Positions 39,001 to 53,000 of a stretch of 64,000 nucleotides of DNA are shown piece after piece. This DNA is from Dicaeum eximium. Its lineage: Eukaryota > Chordata > Aves > Passeriformes > Dicaeidae. The position numbers and the translations under genes were made by a program. How positions within the stretch are numbered: the stretch's first letter is position 1; every line of letters begins with the position of its first letter. Below the pieces are notes generated by a model. That model was not told the DNA's origin. It saw nothing but the letters and a program-made list of their open reading frames with translations, and ran no database searches. Location of the stretch: positions 124,299 through 188,298 of the forward strand of contig VWZP01002438.1 of assembly GCA_013396995.1 (NCBI GenBank), written 5' to 3'.

Positions 39001-39864
39001 TCCTGGGCCGAATTCAGTCTACTTTTTTCTGATTATAAATACAGATAAAATGAAATCAACTGCACGGAAGAGTCAAATGACACTTTCTTTCAAGAGATTA
39101 CTTCAACTTTTAAGTTTCCAATTTAATAAAAATGGCTCTGGAGGATGAGGCTTACCTCAGCTGCATTTATAGCACCCAGACAGCTCCTTTGCAAAGTGTG
39201 ACTGGGAAACCACCATATCATTAAAAACCCCTAGGATTATATGGTCCAGATTTGCAATAACAAATTGCAAGGAAGAAAAGGAGCCTACTGTAGGATATGT
39301 AACTCAATTTAATAAAGCACCTTATAAAACAACTTACCTTGTAACTCACGACAAACTAAGCATTTTGGAAAATCAATTTTTGCTACAATTTTCCTTTCTG
39401 TAATGAAGGAGCCCCTCTCCCATCAACAAGCTCAGAAACGTCCTCCTGCACCAGAACATGGCAGCCAAGAATCTAGCCACTGCCACAGCAGCGCCTGCTT
39501 TGTATTTCCTGAGCTCAGTGGTAAATTACCTTTCAGTTTAGTGAGTTTGGATACAGACTGAACTTTTCCATTCTGCAATCAACTTGTGAAGTTGATTCAC
39601 ATGATGTTGCAAGAAAGCCATGGTCAGAATAGAGATGATCTTACTAAAAGAATAGATGTGGATGTCTCAAGGATGTAGCTATTCAGGTGTCACGTGAAAT
39701 CAGTACTCTTGTAGTTCAAACATCTGAAAAAGATACTATGCATCATCAGTTTCTATAAAGATATAATACAAAGGACATTGACAGGTCTTTCTTTAAAATT
39801 CTGTTACTTTTACGTGTTTCTAAATAGTAAAAAACTACAGAACAAAAAATCTTAAGTAAATGTA

Positions 39865-39870
39865 TTTATT
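39865..39870 (-). terminator. CA3: Candidate CA3 poly(A) signal
   Basis: Minus-strand AATAAA, about 1.05 kb beyond the CA3 stop codon and followed in transcription order by a T/GT-rich stretch. It is the only canonical hexamer I found between the stop and this point. Weaker ATTAAA signals occur at 40543-40548 and 40638-40643 and could give shorter 3' UTRs. Confidence 0.5.
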
Positions 39871-40916
39871 ATTCTTGGATTTTTTAATGCAGAAATAGTG
39901 TTATTTCAATTAGAGGCTTACAATCCTGTTTCATTGTTCTTTGTGGCAAAACAAGAGACAAGAATACATTGGTCAGTTGCATTTTGATTAAGAGTCCAAC
40001 TGTGGTTTCAAATGTTTATGCACAAATTTCATGGACAGCAGCATTGATTACATTTGTACATGAAATGAGAATTTTTCTCAAAAATAATTAAAGACTAAGG
40101 ACTCTTCTTATTTTAAAACCCTTTTTACACAGAAAAGCCATTTGCATACATGAATAAAATATATACGAAGGATACAAAGACCAACTTCACAAAATTTATG
40201 TCACCTTGACTGCTACAATATTAAAATGGAAATTAGTCTTTTAATAAAGGGAACCAGTTGTGACACAAAAAGAAATAGCTCTTCCCCCTTCCCATAGTTT
40301 TAACTACATATAACTCGGTGAATACAATTGTCAGAGCAGACCTCTGTTTCACCTGTCCATTGTTTTAAGAAAGCAAAAGTTTAGCTCTTTATCAATGATT
40401 ATAACACAATTTCCTATCCTTTCATATTTTATGTACCAAAGACCAAAAGAGTTTATAATTTCCAAGAATGCCTTGTGGATTAACTGGTGCAGCTCAGAGC
40501 TGGATATGGATAATGCTGAAAACATCTACTGAAAAATATGTCTTTAATGGTGAAAACAATTACTTCTCTTAACTGAAACCTCTTTAGCATGCTATCAGAC
40601 AAGCATCAAGAGACATGTGCACAATAGGAAATTGTCTTTTAATTATTAGTAGCATATTCTTTCTCTGAACTATTAACAAAAGCTAATATTAAAGCAGCTA
40701 TGAAGAACCAAACAGACGGTCTACTTCCATTTTTACAGTAGGATTTGCCTAAATAAATGTTATCCTCTGAAAGTGAAGTTCTCATTCCACAACTCAAGTT
40801 TCAGCCTCCAGACCTACAGCTGGAGTTCTGTGTAAATGCAGCAAAGGACACAAAACAAAACCACCCCTTATTTCCAGAGGCTGCCTCTCTCAGAGCCACT
40901 CAAGAGGAGGCACGTC

Positions 40917-41036
40917 CTAGAGGAACGAGGCGCTCACCATCCTGAAATACCGCGGCTGCGTCGGGCGCCAGTTATCGACCAACGGGTGATCGGGCTCGTC
41001 CTCGGCATTCTTGGAGAGGCTGCGGAGCTTTGCCAT
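40917..41036 (-). CDS. CA3: CA3 coding exon 7 with stop
   Basis: 120 nt encoding 39 residues, from MAKLRSL through the conserved NWRPTQP to SASFL, then TAG. Same residue count as the last exon of mammalian CA3. Acceptor ttctgcag. The exon is GC-rich relative to its AT-rich surroundings. Confidence 0.94.
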   Translation of the reverse strand: MAKLRSLSKNAEDEPDHPLVDNWRPTQPRYFRMVSASFL

Positions 41037-44000
41037 CTGCAGAAGAGCAAAAATTGAAGTGTCCTGATGGAAATCCTCTGGGATCAAATCCACAGCCCAA
41101 CAATTAAACTAAGGAGGCTGGTCCAGCTGTGGAAAAAAGTCTCCTTCAAAGTTGTGAAGATGTCCTTCACCCCACCATCACAAGAACTGTACTCTGTTCT
41201 TTGCCTAGCAGTGATATTCTAAGGAATAGTCAACACAGAAAAATGGGTCCTATTTGAACAGGACTGAAAAATAGTGTCATTCAGGTACTGTCTACAGCCA
41301 TAGAAACTGCAGGAAGTACTCAGAAAATGTGAATACAGCAGCATGTGCTATAATAAACCTCTCCTACTTTAATCCTTCCTTAGTGCCTGATTGTTAGGAA
41401 TCCTTTAGAATCACAAGGTTTTAGAGCTGAATTATAAACTAATTGTTCATTTCCTTGGTAGGTCTGCAGCAGAGGATATATTTTGCTGCAGTGACACATG
41501 AAGTTCATTATTAGTAACAGGAACTGGAATTTAAATCTGGATAAAGACTTGGTCAAAGTTTCAAATGGTCTATAAACAAGGTCTGCAGCTTGAGTCTCCT
41601 TGGCCATACCAAGGTATGTTTACTTTCTTGAGGGATGCCATATGAAGAGTTCTGCCCATACTCGTCAAAACTGTTTAATACCCTTTCTCTAATGCTTTCT
41701 GATTTGCAAAGGATGCAACACGTATGCAGATAGCCTATATTCATTTGTTGTCACTACCATGCACTACACTAGACCCAAAGCACATCAGCTATGATTCAGA
41801 CACTTGAACCTGTCCCTGTTTGAATGACTTCCTGTGAAAAGCACGCACACATTTCCCATGTAAACTTGAAAACGTAGCCCCATGCAGGGCGCGCATCACC
41901 TGTTTGCCAGGAGCTTCAATAGCCTGATGGATCTACTTTTCAGTACAGACTTCAAGGCCAATACAAGCAGAACTTCTGCCTAGGTTGTAAAACCTGGGTT
42001 CACTGTGATTAAACTCATTCTAGTTTATGGACTGAGCTAGCTCAGGCATCTCAACATTAGTCTTCACTGAACAGCTCAGAAAAGCCAGCCATCTCAGTCT
42101 GTCTGAACAATGAAGAGATCGTATTTCTAACCAGCATAATATGCATCCGATGGATTGATATTCTGAAATGAAGTTTTAGATTTCAGATGAAGAATAATTT
42201 GTACAGGAAGAGATAAAAACTGTTCATCAGTTCTGTTAAAACTGATAAATTACTACTGGAGAAGGGTGCTGGAGTTCATTCTTTGTGGAAGATCTGCTCT
42301 ACTCAGTAAAAACCAACATGTATTCAGGCTGATGAATAAATTTTTTCATCATAAAGATGAAAAAATTAGTCTGCAATTAGACAGAGTTATTCCACAATTA
42401 AAATCCTGTTCTTTCATTAAAAGTAATCTGAGCAGCTAGGCCACCCACACCGTATCTCACTGGGATTTCTGGTGAATTGAGTTTCCTGCAGAGCACTGAT
42501 TTGCAGCGACTGCACTTCCCCTTGTGGCTAATACACAGTTACCATCTGGCTGCAAAAGCACCCAAGAAATCCACCACAAATGCACACACACTTAAAATAA
42601 TCACTATTAATGAGGCTGCCATGGTACTACACTGTCTAGGATTAGAAATAATTGGCACGCAATCCTCTTATGAACACATTATTTAGAGTGCAGGCACTCT
42701 GGAGTGAGGGAAGTAAAGTAATTCTATTGTATTTCTAGACAAATAACTCAAACGTGCTGCCAATTCTGCCTGAAAAGCAGCTACCTCAGGGTAAGAGCCA
42801 ATGTCTTGTCTTTAGGTAGTAATTTCATCTTTAACTTAAATACTCCATTTTTTCCACAGGAGGGATAGTTGAAGAACACTCTGTATGTTTCCCAAAACTT
42901 ACTAATTTTAGAACAGTTGAGAAAAAGACCATAATGCAAACACAACTGTAGTCAAAAAGTCTTTTCATGAAGCTGGATCAGTAATGTGATTAGTTGTTTC
43001 TTTAAAAATGCATTTTAAATCAGAGATGCTCAATAATGACTTCACTTTTCCTGATATAATCTGTAGCTGATCTTCTGCAATATAAACATCTAAGATGATT
43101 CATTTTGTGGAAACTAGTCAGACCATATTTGTATTTTTCACACAAGTACCCACTTCAGAATAGCCCCCATATTTTAATTTTTGGATGGACAAGGAAACAG
43201 AAGGCAGAGCAATTCAATAAGCTCTGAAAATTAAGCTGTAAATTATATGAACACACTACCATATTTCATCTATTGCCAGCTAAGGTTCTTATCATACCAG
43301 AGTTATATTACTTAAGACATAAAGAGCCACTTAACTACAAAGTACTAGAAAATAAAAATATTTCATTTTTGTGATGCCATGTACATCAATGAATACACTA
43401 AACACATTATCATCTTGAAAACTTAAAATGAAAAATTATGTGTCTAAATATAACACCTACATAATATGTCAGTCCTTTGATTAATATTCATGTGCTTTGT
43501 ATCCTGGAGCCTTGAAATTTGTGCTATAGTATCATTATAGTCTGCTGGCTAGAGGAATAACCTCAGATGAGAAAACTGAGTTGTGTGGTAAGAGTGGAAT
43601 CATAGGCTGAAATGTGCTGAAAGAGGGCATTCAAATTCCTGTAAGTGGATGGGGGGAAATTAGGAGAGGAAATTAACAAGAAATACTTCTTTACAGTAAG
43701 CGACCAAAGAAGTTTTCGACACTAACAATGAATTATAGTTAGCTGATGTTGCTCCAGTTTGTGAAAATTTAGCTGATATGCCTTCCAGAAACAGGTATAA
43801 AGCATGGAATTCAACACTTTGAACTTGCACTCTCATCTGCAATACAGGGAAGACAGAATCACCAATTCCATTACATTTGTATTCTGATAAATGATGTTTT
43901 TGAAAGAAAACTCTCAGCATGTACACTGTGGTATGTTTTCACTGATTTAAAAAGCTCTCTGATTCTGTGGGCTTGAACTACCATGGTGTTGGATGTGGGG

Positions 44001-47000
44001 TAGTTCTTCACTCTCCTTTTAATCCTGTAATTTCTCACAAATCCAATGACTGTTTTCCTTGTAAAAAAAATAAATTCAGATTATATGTAAGGCATGTAAA
44101 TAAAATGAAGGGGGAAGTTTACCTGGTCTGAACTGACTATGATGGGCTCTCTAAGAATAATCCAGGTAACACACTCTTCACAAGGTGGAGTAGTGACAGA
44201 TCCATGGTATGTCCAGTAGTCATGAGATTTAGGGAAAAGAACTGAAGGATCGAAGTTTGGAAAAGGAGCATTTTTCCCCTTTAAAATAAAAACAAAACCA
44301 CAACAAAACTGAACAGAAAACTCTTCAACAAATCTAGCCAAGATTCGTTTGCAGCTCTGTTATTTTAAGAAACAGGGAGTGACTCAAAGATTTCAAATAC
44401 TTCAAATGTATGAACTGAGGAGAGTAAGCACAGACCTACACGAGATATAAAGGTGCAGTGAGACAGGGGGACTGAATGACCCTCACAGATGGGCCCAGGG
44501 CAGCATGATGAAACAGAAAACTCCATGATACAACTTTGTGTACCTGAGCTAACTCATGGGAAGCGGTGTCCAGTACCAATGTGTTTCACTCATTTCTGTG
44601 CAGAAATACTCCTCCTTCTGGCCTCCTTTCTTATGGAAATTCTTTCTATCTATTGAATATTGCATTAGTTCACCATATAATGAAGTGAGACAGGTACTAC
44701 TTTTATAGTATTTGTGCTAGTAACAAGCAAGACAGCCTATGAAATGTGAGATTTATCACATAATGTTACCTAAGACACAAATGTCTTGTCAGTGGCATTT
44801 CCAGAGATCCATTAGGCAGCCTATGTATTAAGAGGATGGACCAATTTCTAAATATGCCTTTTATTTGGCACTGCCCACAGAGGCAATAAGGTTCCATGCC
44901 TAGTTTTTAGGTGAGCGAAGACTGAGGAAATTACTCATTTTCGCCAAACTCATAAGCCCCACCGAAGTCAAAGAATGCTCATATGTAAATGGAAGAAAGG
45001 ACTTTTCATGTTAAGGAAAAGCTACCCATGGTTTTATTCCCAAATATATTCTAGAAATGTTGCAGAGCAGAATTTGAAAACTAGAAAGTCAGACATTGTT
45101 ATTTTTCTTTTTTCTTTTTTTTTTTTTTTGTCTTGAGACTTTGAGCAATCTTCCTATAATGAAAAGCCCAACATCATTACCTTTGTTTTGATAGCATTTA
45201 TTTCTTCAAGAATTCTCTTCATCTCTGGTTTGGGAGTTTCCCCTACCTGTAAAGAAGAAAGTGTGAGCTAAGCAAGGAGTTCTGCTTGACCAGGTTTCTT
45301 CTTTCTCCTATTTTTCTGTAGGAGCATCTAAACATCTATCAACTATAAAATTACAACGCATTAACCACACCTATCACCCCTAGCAGCTTGGTAAGCTGTG
45401 TCTTCTGTCTGTTACCTCTGCCTGTACCCCAACAGATATTATGATACAAAAGGGGAAATTTTATCAGAACAGAAATTTTAGCATAACAGGTAATTTCATC
45501 ACACAGATTTCATGGTCAGATATATTGTTTGCAATTGCTGATCTCAAAAAAGACATCCAGCTTTCTATCTCTAGTGCTGTCTCTAGTGAATATGAATTAA
45601 ACAAGAGAGAGCAACAGCTAGTATTTCAGGCTGAGGCTGCATGCCCCTAAAAGGGTTTAAAAAAAAAACATGAGTAATATGTATTGCCTGTGAGATAGTT
45701 TTGTTTGAGAGAAAGTTCATGGAAAACCTGGAAGAGATACATGTCCTTGAAATCTGTCCCCAGTTAGCAAAAAAGACAGCTGACTGCTGCTGGTCAGAGG
45801 GCCATTTCTAACACATGTCCCCATTCCATGAGCCACATAGTGACACAATAGCTGAAGGGACAAGTGTGTGTAGCTTTGGATACCACTTGAGATAATATGA
45901 CTCATGCAACTTCAAAGTCATATGACTCATGTAACTTGAAAAGGATACATTACTGAAAGTCAACCCCTTCAATGTGGTAGGATCCCTAGAAAATGTATCC
46001 ACCAGAGGGTTTTGCTTTTTTTTAAACCCTCTAAGAACAGAAACTTCGTAGTATCAACGCAAAGAAGGGTTGCATGCTTCTACTCACTTGCAAAAATATG
46101 GCCAAAACAGCTATCCCATCAGTTCTTCTCTTAGCATCAAGGTAATTACTGTATTTGGGATTCCAGTGTAACAAATGTAGCTTGAAACAAAGAAAAACAT
46201 GTAAAAAAACCTTATTATTCAACAGCAAGCCATCAGAAGGCTGAATTTACAGTTCTTCACATAACTGTGTGAGTTTGAGACAACAAGGAATGATAATGAG
46301 GCCTTCCAAAAAAAAAAGGGACAGCAAAGTCATATATTAGTTATATCTAATTATCTAATAGTATAACTATACTATTTTCTTTAAAATAGACTATAAATAT
46401 CTGAATAAGAAATTGAAAAAAAGTAACTGTAATCTCATCTTAAAGCGGAAGAAAAGTTGCTGAAGTAATAACCATGCAGTTCAGACATCATCTACTGATA
46501 TGTGATTCATTTCCACCTGGCATTCAAATTACAGCAATTCTATCAAAGAATCCATATGAATGTCATTCATGTATATTATTAGTCTACATTTCTCATTTTC
46601 TTTACAATCCTAAAGTGTTAAAGAACCAAGGTAATTCATCCTTCCCACCTCTTTCTATCACTGCTATTTTATACTTCTACTATTATTCTGTATTTTCAGA
46701 ATACTGTTTTAGTAAGTTTGGATTGCTTCTGAGTAATTCAGTCTTGCTGTGCTGTTTCACACCACACTGGTTTGAGAACATGGAAACTTTGTTTCACACA
46801 GAATTTTTCTTTCCTCCTGCTGTGAGAAGGACTTCAACCCTATTCATGTTTATTAGAATCAATGGGAGTAAGAATAAAAAGGCACAGATAAATAAATAGA
46901 AAGAACTCCCTGGAAAAGAGAGGAATTAAAAATTTTGTCCCACCAGAACAACAGTGGCAAATTTTATTTAACAACCTGTTTTAAAGTAAGAAGTGGTGAG

Positions 47001-50000
47001 TCTTACCTCTCCTGCATACCTCACTCCATTCACAACATGCTCCGAGCCGTGGTCGTCAGAGGAGCCCCAGTGGAAGTGCAGCTGCCGCAGCCTGTACACT
47101 CCTGGAAGTGGCCCACCTCTCAGCACTGCAATTGATAATCTGCAACAGCATCAGACTCAAGCATCTCCCAATTCTTTTGAATTAAACACATACATATCTA
47201 CAATATTTACCCACGGATTTGCGTATTTGCTGTACAGATCCCCCATGTTCTGAAACTCTGCACTGATTTTAGCCACACGTCAGGCAACCACCTTCAGCCA
47301 TATGCACTTACAGGCAGAGGAGAACCTTTGTGTCTAGGCTTCCAAAACAGTCACTAGAGATCACTGATTTAATTCAGCTGCATAAATGTGCACCTAGTAC
47401 TTTCTGGAAGAGTCCAGAGACATCTGGACAGGACTGAGAGATCTGGTCCAGGATCTGTGGAAGAACTGTACATTCTAAACCAATATCTGGAAACAAGGGG
47501 AAATAGATTAGGTTATCAAACATGTCATGGGATGCCTGTGTTTGGGTAACTGAAGTAATCCCTAATCAGAACAGTCAAGCCTCTAGGGTAATCCTGCTTG
47601 CCTTAAAGTAGACACTCAACAGACAGTGACCTGAATTGCTCTCTTGGCATTCTCAAGGAATCCTGAATTGGATTCCTTGAACTCCAACTCCATTGCCTCG
47701 AACGGCAGTTTAGGTATAACCCACCAACTTTTAAAATCCCACAATAAGACACCTAAATTTTAGATGCCTTAATCTCCCCCTGAATTGAATCTAGGGTTTG
47801 ATGATGTGAAAGTACACAAACATAACCTCAATTAAGAAGTGCTAGGTGATAAACGAATTCCCACAAAACACTAAAAACTGTGTATCTTACTGCAGGCCAT
47901 GACTTATTTGTTTAAAGAGTTATGAAATTACTGATGCCACTTCTGCTGTAATGGCTGCTCCCTCCAGTTATGGAAGAGGAGAAAGAATGCAGAACATAAA
48001 CCAGAAAAGCAATCACTGAGAATGCAAGCTATCTTCTTAAAGAAAAGTCCAGCCAGTGATGAATGAATCTAGTTTTCTAAATAATCTTACCATTTATAAA
48101 TAATACTGTAAATGAAGATCATCTATTTGAAAGAATCAACAAAATAGAAAGAACATATTTACATTCACCAAATAGTAAAAGATACTCAATTCTCATTCAC
48201 TTTTTTTGAGGATAGAAGCTATAACATTCCTATAAAACATTCAGCAGTTCTCAAGAACAGGTCTTTATATACCAGAGAAAAATATCCTTCAATCTGAAAA
48301 TAATTAAATCCATTATCATCGCAAGAAATACAGCACCAAGAGTTGAGCAAGCTATTTTTCTCAACAAATTCTTTTTACTTCTTCACACAGACATTCAGAA
48401 CTGTGGTGAACAGAGTCAGGGTAAGAGTAGTAGCTGACAAGGCCATCAATTCTCCATTAAAATAGATCTGTAAGGCCGAATAATCCTCTTTGAGGTAAAA
48501 ATATGTAATTATTTCCACTGATGGGCCATCAGCAGATGTTTTTGATTGGGCATTAGGTGAAGCTCTGCATTATCTCATGCCAACACATTCCAATTTCACT
48601 CATCTATATAAATAGGCATTAACTTTTACCTAGCACACTTTAAGCAGAAATAATGATGCAAACAACATCTCCTGAGGGAAAAAAAGGTATTTCCTTTCTT
48701 TTAATTACAAGTGTGTAATATTAAACATATAAATACATGAAATGATCATGTAAGCAAATGAAATTTTCCTGCATTTTAAAAAAGGTGAAGTAAACAAAAG
48801 CATTACAAAAATTAAGTTCTCCAATATTTAAAACATTAAAAATCCCAAACTATGTCTGCATAGCTCAAAATTAGTAAGATTTTTTTTTTAAACATGTGCT
48901 TTAGAACTTAAATTCTAAACATATCTTTATCCTCTTGGGCTTTTGTTTTCAATACTATGTGAATAAAAATGCATAACCACATAACAGAAAAAAGAATATA
49001 AAATAAAGGTTTAGAAAAGAAGAGATGGTATCTTGACATTATTTTTTACATACAGCAATGTTAGTATATATTATTTATATGTAACAGAATTTTTCTGACA
49101 ATTATTACACAAGAGATGTTCACCTTAAATATCTGAGAGTCATGGCAGAATTACCAAAATATAACTCCCTTAAACTTGCTGTTATTGAAGTAACATGGCC
49201 CAGGTGCAGGAATACACAAACCAGCTCAAGAAGACAGGGGAGAAAAGTATTCACTCCCTTTTTGGTGCCTCATTGCTGCAAACTCTCATCCCATTGCTCA
49301 GTGACTGACTCTAAATGGGTTTGCACATCACCCTCAATAACCCATCAGTGCCTGATACCAGACACAAAAATGTCACATCTGTGCCCAAATTCTGTGCCCC
49401 CCACACATACACAGTGAAGAATGATCTATCATGGAACAATCCTACATGGACACACACATGGACATCTGCTCTGGAAAAAAGCTCACCTTTTATTTAATCT
49501 GTCATCAGCTGAGCAGCATGAGACAAAATGGGCTAATAAAAGAACGGGCTTTTTTTTTTCACTTTCAATGTAATCACTAGGGCAAGTGCTGCACAGAAGG
49601 ATGTAACCAAGGCAAGAAAACCCTGTCTCTCACTCTGTGACACAGCAAAATGAAGGTGTCATGCAGCTGAGTGGAGATGGCTGCTCGAGTCACTTTACTT
49701 TAGCTAGCTGGGTGCCCTTGACAACAGAAAAGTGACAAGCGGATTCTCAAATATGTGCATACACTTGCTGAGCAGCTTCGGTAGGGGTCTGGCTGTTAAT
49801 CTGTGCTAGTGTCGTGTCATTTGCTCTCACTAAAGTAAAACTAGTAAAGTTATCCTACACAAATGCCTTCCCTGTTTGCTGTAAAGGCAAACCATGGAAG
49901 CCAGGTGCAAAAACCAACAGAGAACAAAACAGATTCATGAGATGAGTTGTGTTTATAAACATGAGAAGAAATGACTGCTCTAGGAAGATTTATCATCTCG

Positions 50001-53000
50001 CATCCTGCCAAATCCATAAAATGAACCACAATGAAATTAAATTAGTAATGTACAATAGTACATTACTATTTGGCAATATAGTAGTATGGCAATTGAAAAG
50101 ACACATTACCTTTGTTATGCTGCTTCATAATAGAATCTAACAGTGCAGTACAGAAAACACAGCTGTTTCACATCAGTGTCAAATTTTAAAAGTCATAAAA
50201 AAGCCTCTGCTCAGAAGAGGATCTCTGTACTGAAACCGTCTGGCTAACTGCAGGGATAAAATGTGTTTCCTAAAAGCTTTTGGAACTCAAATTTCAGTTC
50301 TCACTGACATTTCCTTTAGGCAAGCACTGCATAGATATGCAGCAGGATTCCGTTTGTTTCTATTTGAACTTTGTACTCTTTTAGGGACAGACTAGGAAAG
50401 AGAAGTGTCAGACAGAAGTCTGTCAGCTGCCACCCACCCTCACCTACACTGTAACACATCTTTGCCAGTTTTCTGCCCCCAGATCACAGCCTTTTCATCA
50501 GTGAGTTCTCAAATCCTCTTTGTTTGTGAACTGTGTACAACTGAATAGGTGGCTGCCCCACCTCCATGGGCAGAAAACTGACAGTCCTCTGTGTAGCTGT
50601 AGCCTCAGCTTGACTAGAATTAAAAGTCAAGCACTTTTAATTCTAACAATTGAAATTCAAAGTTAACAGAAGCTCAAATCCTAAATTCCCTGTACCCAAG
50701 TACAGGAGCTCTCAACACCTTCATGCAGACACAACAAATGACAGATGTGTTGTTACACTGAAGGAAGAATTTAACTTTGCTGCCTTTTGCCTTATGCAGT
50801 ACAGCCATTGAGTGGTGCCACAACTACAAAAGTACTGGGATTTAGTGGTGCTATTTTTGTAACAGCTACTGGTTTTCTTCAGTGTAAATTCAGCAGACAA
50901 AATGTTAAGTAACATTTTGCAGGAATCAACCAGAAATAGAATGTCTAGGGACAGACTTCCCCATGGTTTAATCAAAGTTACTGGGGTTTGTCCTCACTCT
51001 ATAATAACCAGTGAAAAAATGAATGTTTTCTTTACCAGAAGTTGATAATCAAAATTTCATTTGCAAAAATAAATGAGATTTCCAACAAAGGAGTATTTGA
51101 GGAAATGCTGGCCACAAGCCCTAGTCATGCTAAAAGAGCTGATTAGCAACAAGCTCCAACTTCTTACAGTAACTGTCTCTAATTTTTCTTTTTTGCATCA
51201 TCCACTTTCAAAGCCACATATTTCTTTCATAGGAAAGATTCTGAAAACAGCATCAAGGTAACCCTGTAAGAATGTGTGCCTGCAGTGAGATACTCCAAGC
51301 CCTTAAATGTCACCCATCTGAAAGCCAGCAAAAGAAGTAGGAATCTGTTTGGCTGATGAATGTCCACAGGAAGTGCCAACAAAAACAATAAACAAAGGGG
51401 GAAGATGAAGGCAGGTATCTATGTGATGTAGCATTAATGTATCTCTCCCCAGCTGCTCTGTCTGGGTTCCATTACCAGACCTTTTTATCTTTACTGTTTC
51501 TCAAACAATCGAACACTCTGGTGTAACCATCTAACCAAGGTATTACAACAAAAGCCAGAGAGTCATTAACTGTAAGGAAGTTATATATCTCAAAGAGCAT
51601 CATGACAATAGTCCCACCAGTTAGCAGCTCTCAGGACACTTCTCTGATAAGAGTATTTTTTGAGTTTTAGAAATAAATGGATTCTGGTAGTGGAAATAAG
51701 ATTTCAGCCCTAATTCAAACCAAAAAATGGGTCACTGCTGGATCTAAAAAGAGTATCTGAATTGCCAATCAGGCCAAAATAACATAGCAGTGGTAGGCTG
51801 CCAAAGTACCCAAGTTCTGGTGCGTTTTACTGAGCCCAGCTACCTAGAAAGTTTGATTTCAGCTCCTAGTTCTTTCCTTAATTCACAGACTCCAGCCCAC
51901 ACCTGCAATCATTTTGCAGTGCATAAGGTCCATCTATGTGGGTACAGTAAGACAGGAAACTGAGTCCACAAGAATCCATTAACTTGTATGGATAGGCAGC
52001 AGAGGCATGACACTGCTCCTACAGCAACTTCATCTGTTCAGCAAAGCTCTCAATTTTGTAGCAGATTCTCAAAGTCACTCAGACTTTAGAAATAGCTGGA
52101 AATAAATTCTCAAATTCCTTCCACTAGGCTAACCTCAAACACAAAAGTAATACGGCCTTTTTCAATGTAATACCTGAATTACACTGGATGACACTCTAAT
52201 CGTTTGAATTTAAGAAACCATCCCCAATTGTGAATACTCCAAGTGTTCTTGGCAGGATACACGATGGATGTAAAACTGGGAGACATCCAAAGGAATTAAT
52301 TTTATCACTCACCTTGGCAATTTATTGAGCAATCTATTTTATTCAAACTAATGAAAATGTAGACAGAAGTACAGATATAGGTATGACCAGTATAACTGAA
52401 AAAAGTCAGGAAAATAAATGAAGCCCTTAGTTTTCTGGTTAACTCAGAAATAATTCAGATGGACAGAGTGATAGAGACATACAAAGACACAGAGAGAATG
52501 AATGTCTTTGTTGAAGGAATAAAAGCTTCACTCCTATATGATTGCCATTGCATATGTATGTTTTGTGCAGCTGGTGGTTCTTTTACATAAAAAATAAGCC
52601 ACTGTACATATCCTAAAAAAGTAAAAATGTGTTCAAGTCAGTAGGAGTATGCACAGTGGAATTCGTCCTGCAATTAAGCATTATATTAGAGAAAGAACAC
52701 CACCCACAGACTCTGCAGGCAATGGTATAACAAAGGAGACAGAACAACAAACACTGAATGTTTCTTGACTTCAAAGAGTTGAGATATACACCTACTTTTT
52801 TTGCAGTGAGTCGCTTTTTATTTCTGAGATCAAAACACAACAGTTACTGGGCAGTTCATCTGAAAAAAATTTCAGAACATTCTGAAACTTTCTGCTCTTT
52901 GTGGTAAGTGTTGCATTCATGCTGTAGATTGCTGTGCCTAAATACTCCCTCCCATTCAAAATCTGAGTTATTTTAACAATACTTACACTTTTATAATATA

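Larger units (their letters stand above)
27251..39864. other. Intergenic DNA between CA3 3' end and the GC segment, no gene seen
   Basis: About 12.6 kb with no recognisable protein domain. It has a (TTTTG)n/poly-T tract at 29,205-29,255, a 23-bp tandem duplication at 32,986 and a short CA/TA-rich run at about 37,235-37,275. Some segments may be old transposons that I cannot classify by eye. Confidence 0.6.

Noticed and set aside
40929..40940. ATGGTGAGC near the CA3 end as a splice donor leading to an eighth exon
   Set aside because: Reading through gives the expected ...SASFL ending and a stop at the same length as mammalian CA3, so the GT here is coding.
46474..46899. 141-codon + strand frame inside CA3 intron 3
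   Set aside because: AT-rich, with no recognisable domain and antisense to a well-defined intron. It is probably chance.
50615..50645. Hairpin as a microRNA precursor
   Set aside because: The stem is only 13 bp with no extended pairing around it, far shorter than a normal precursor.
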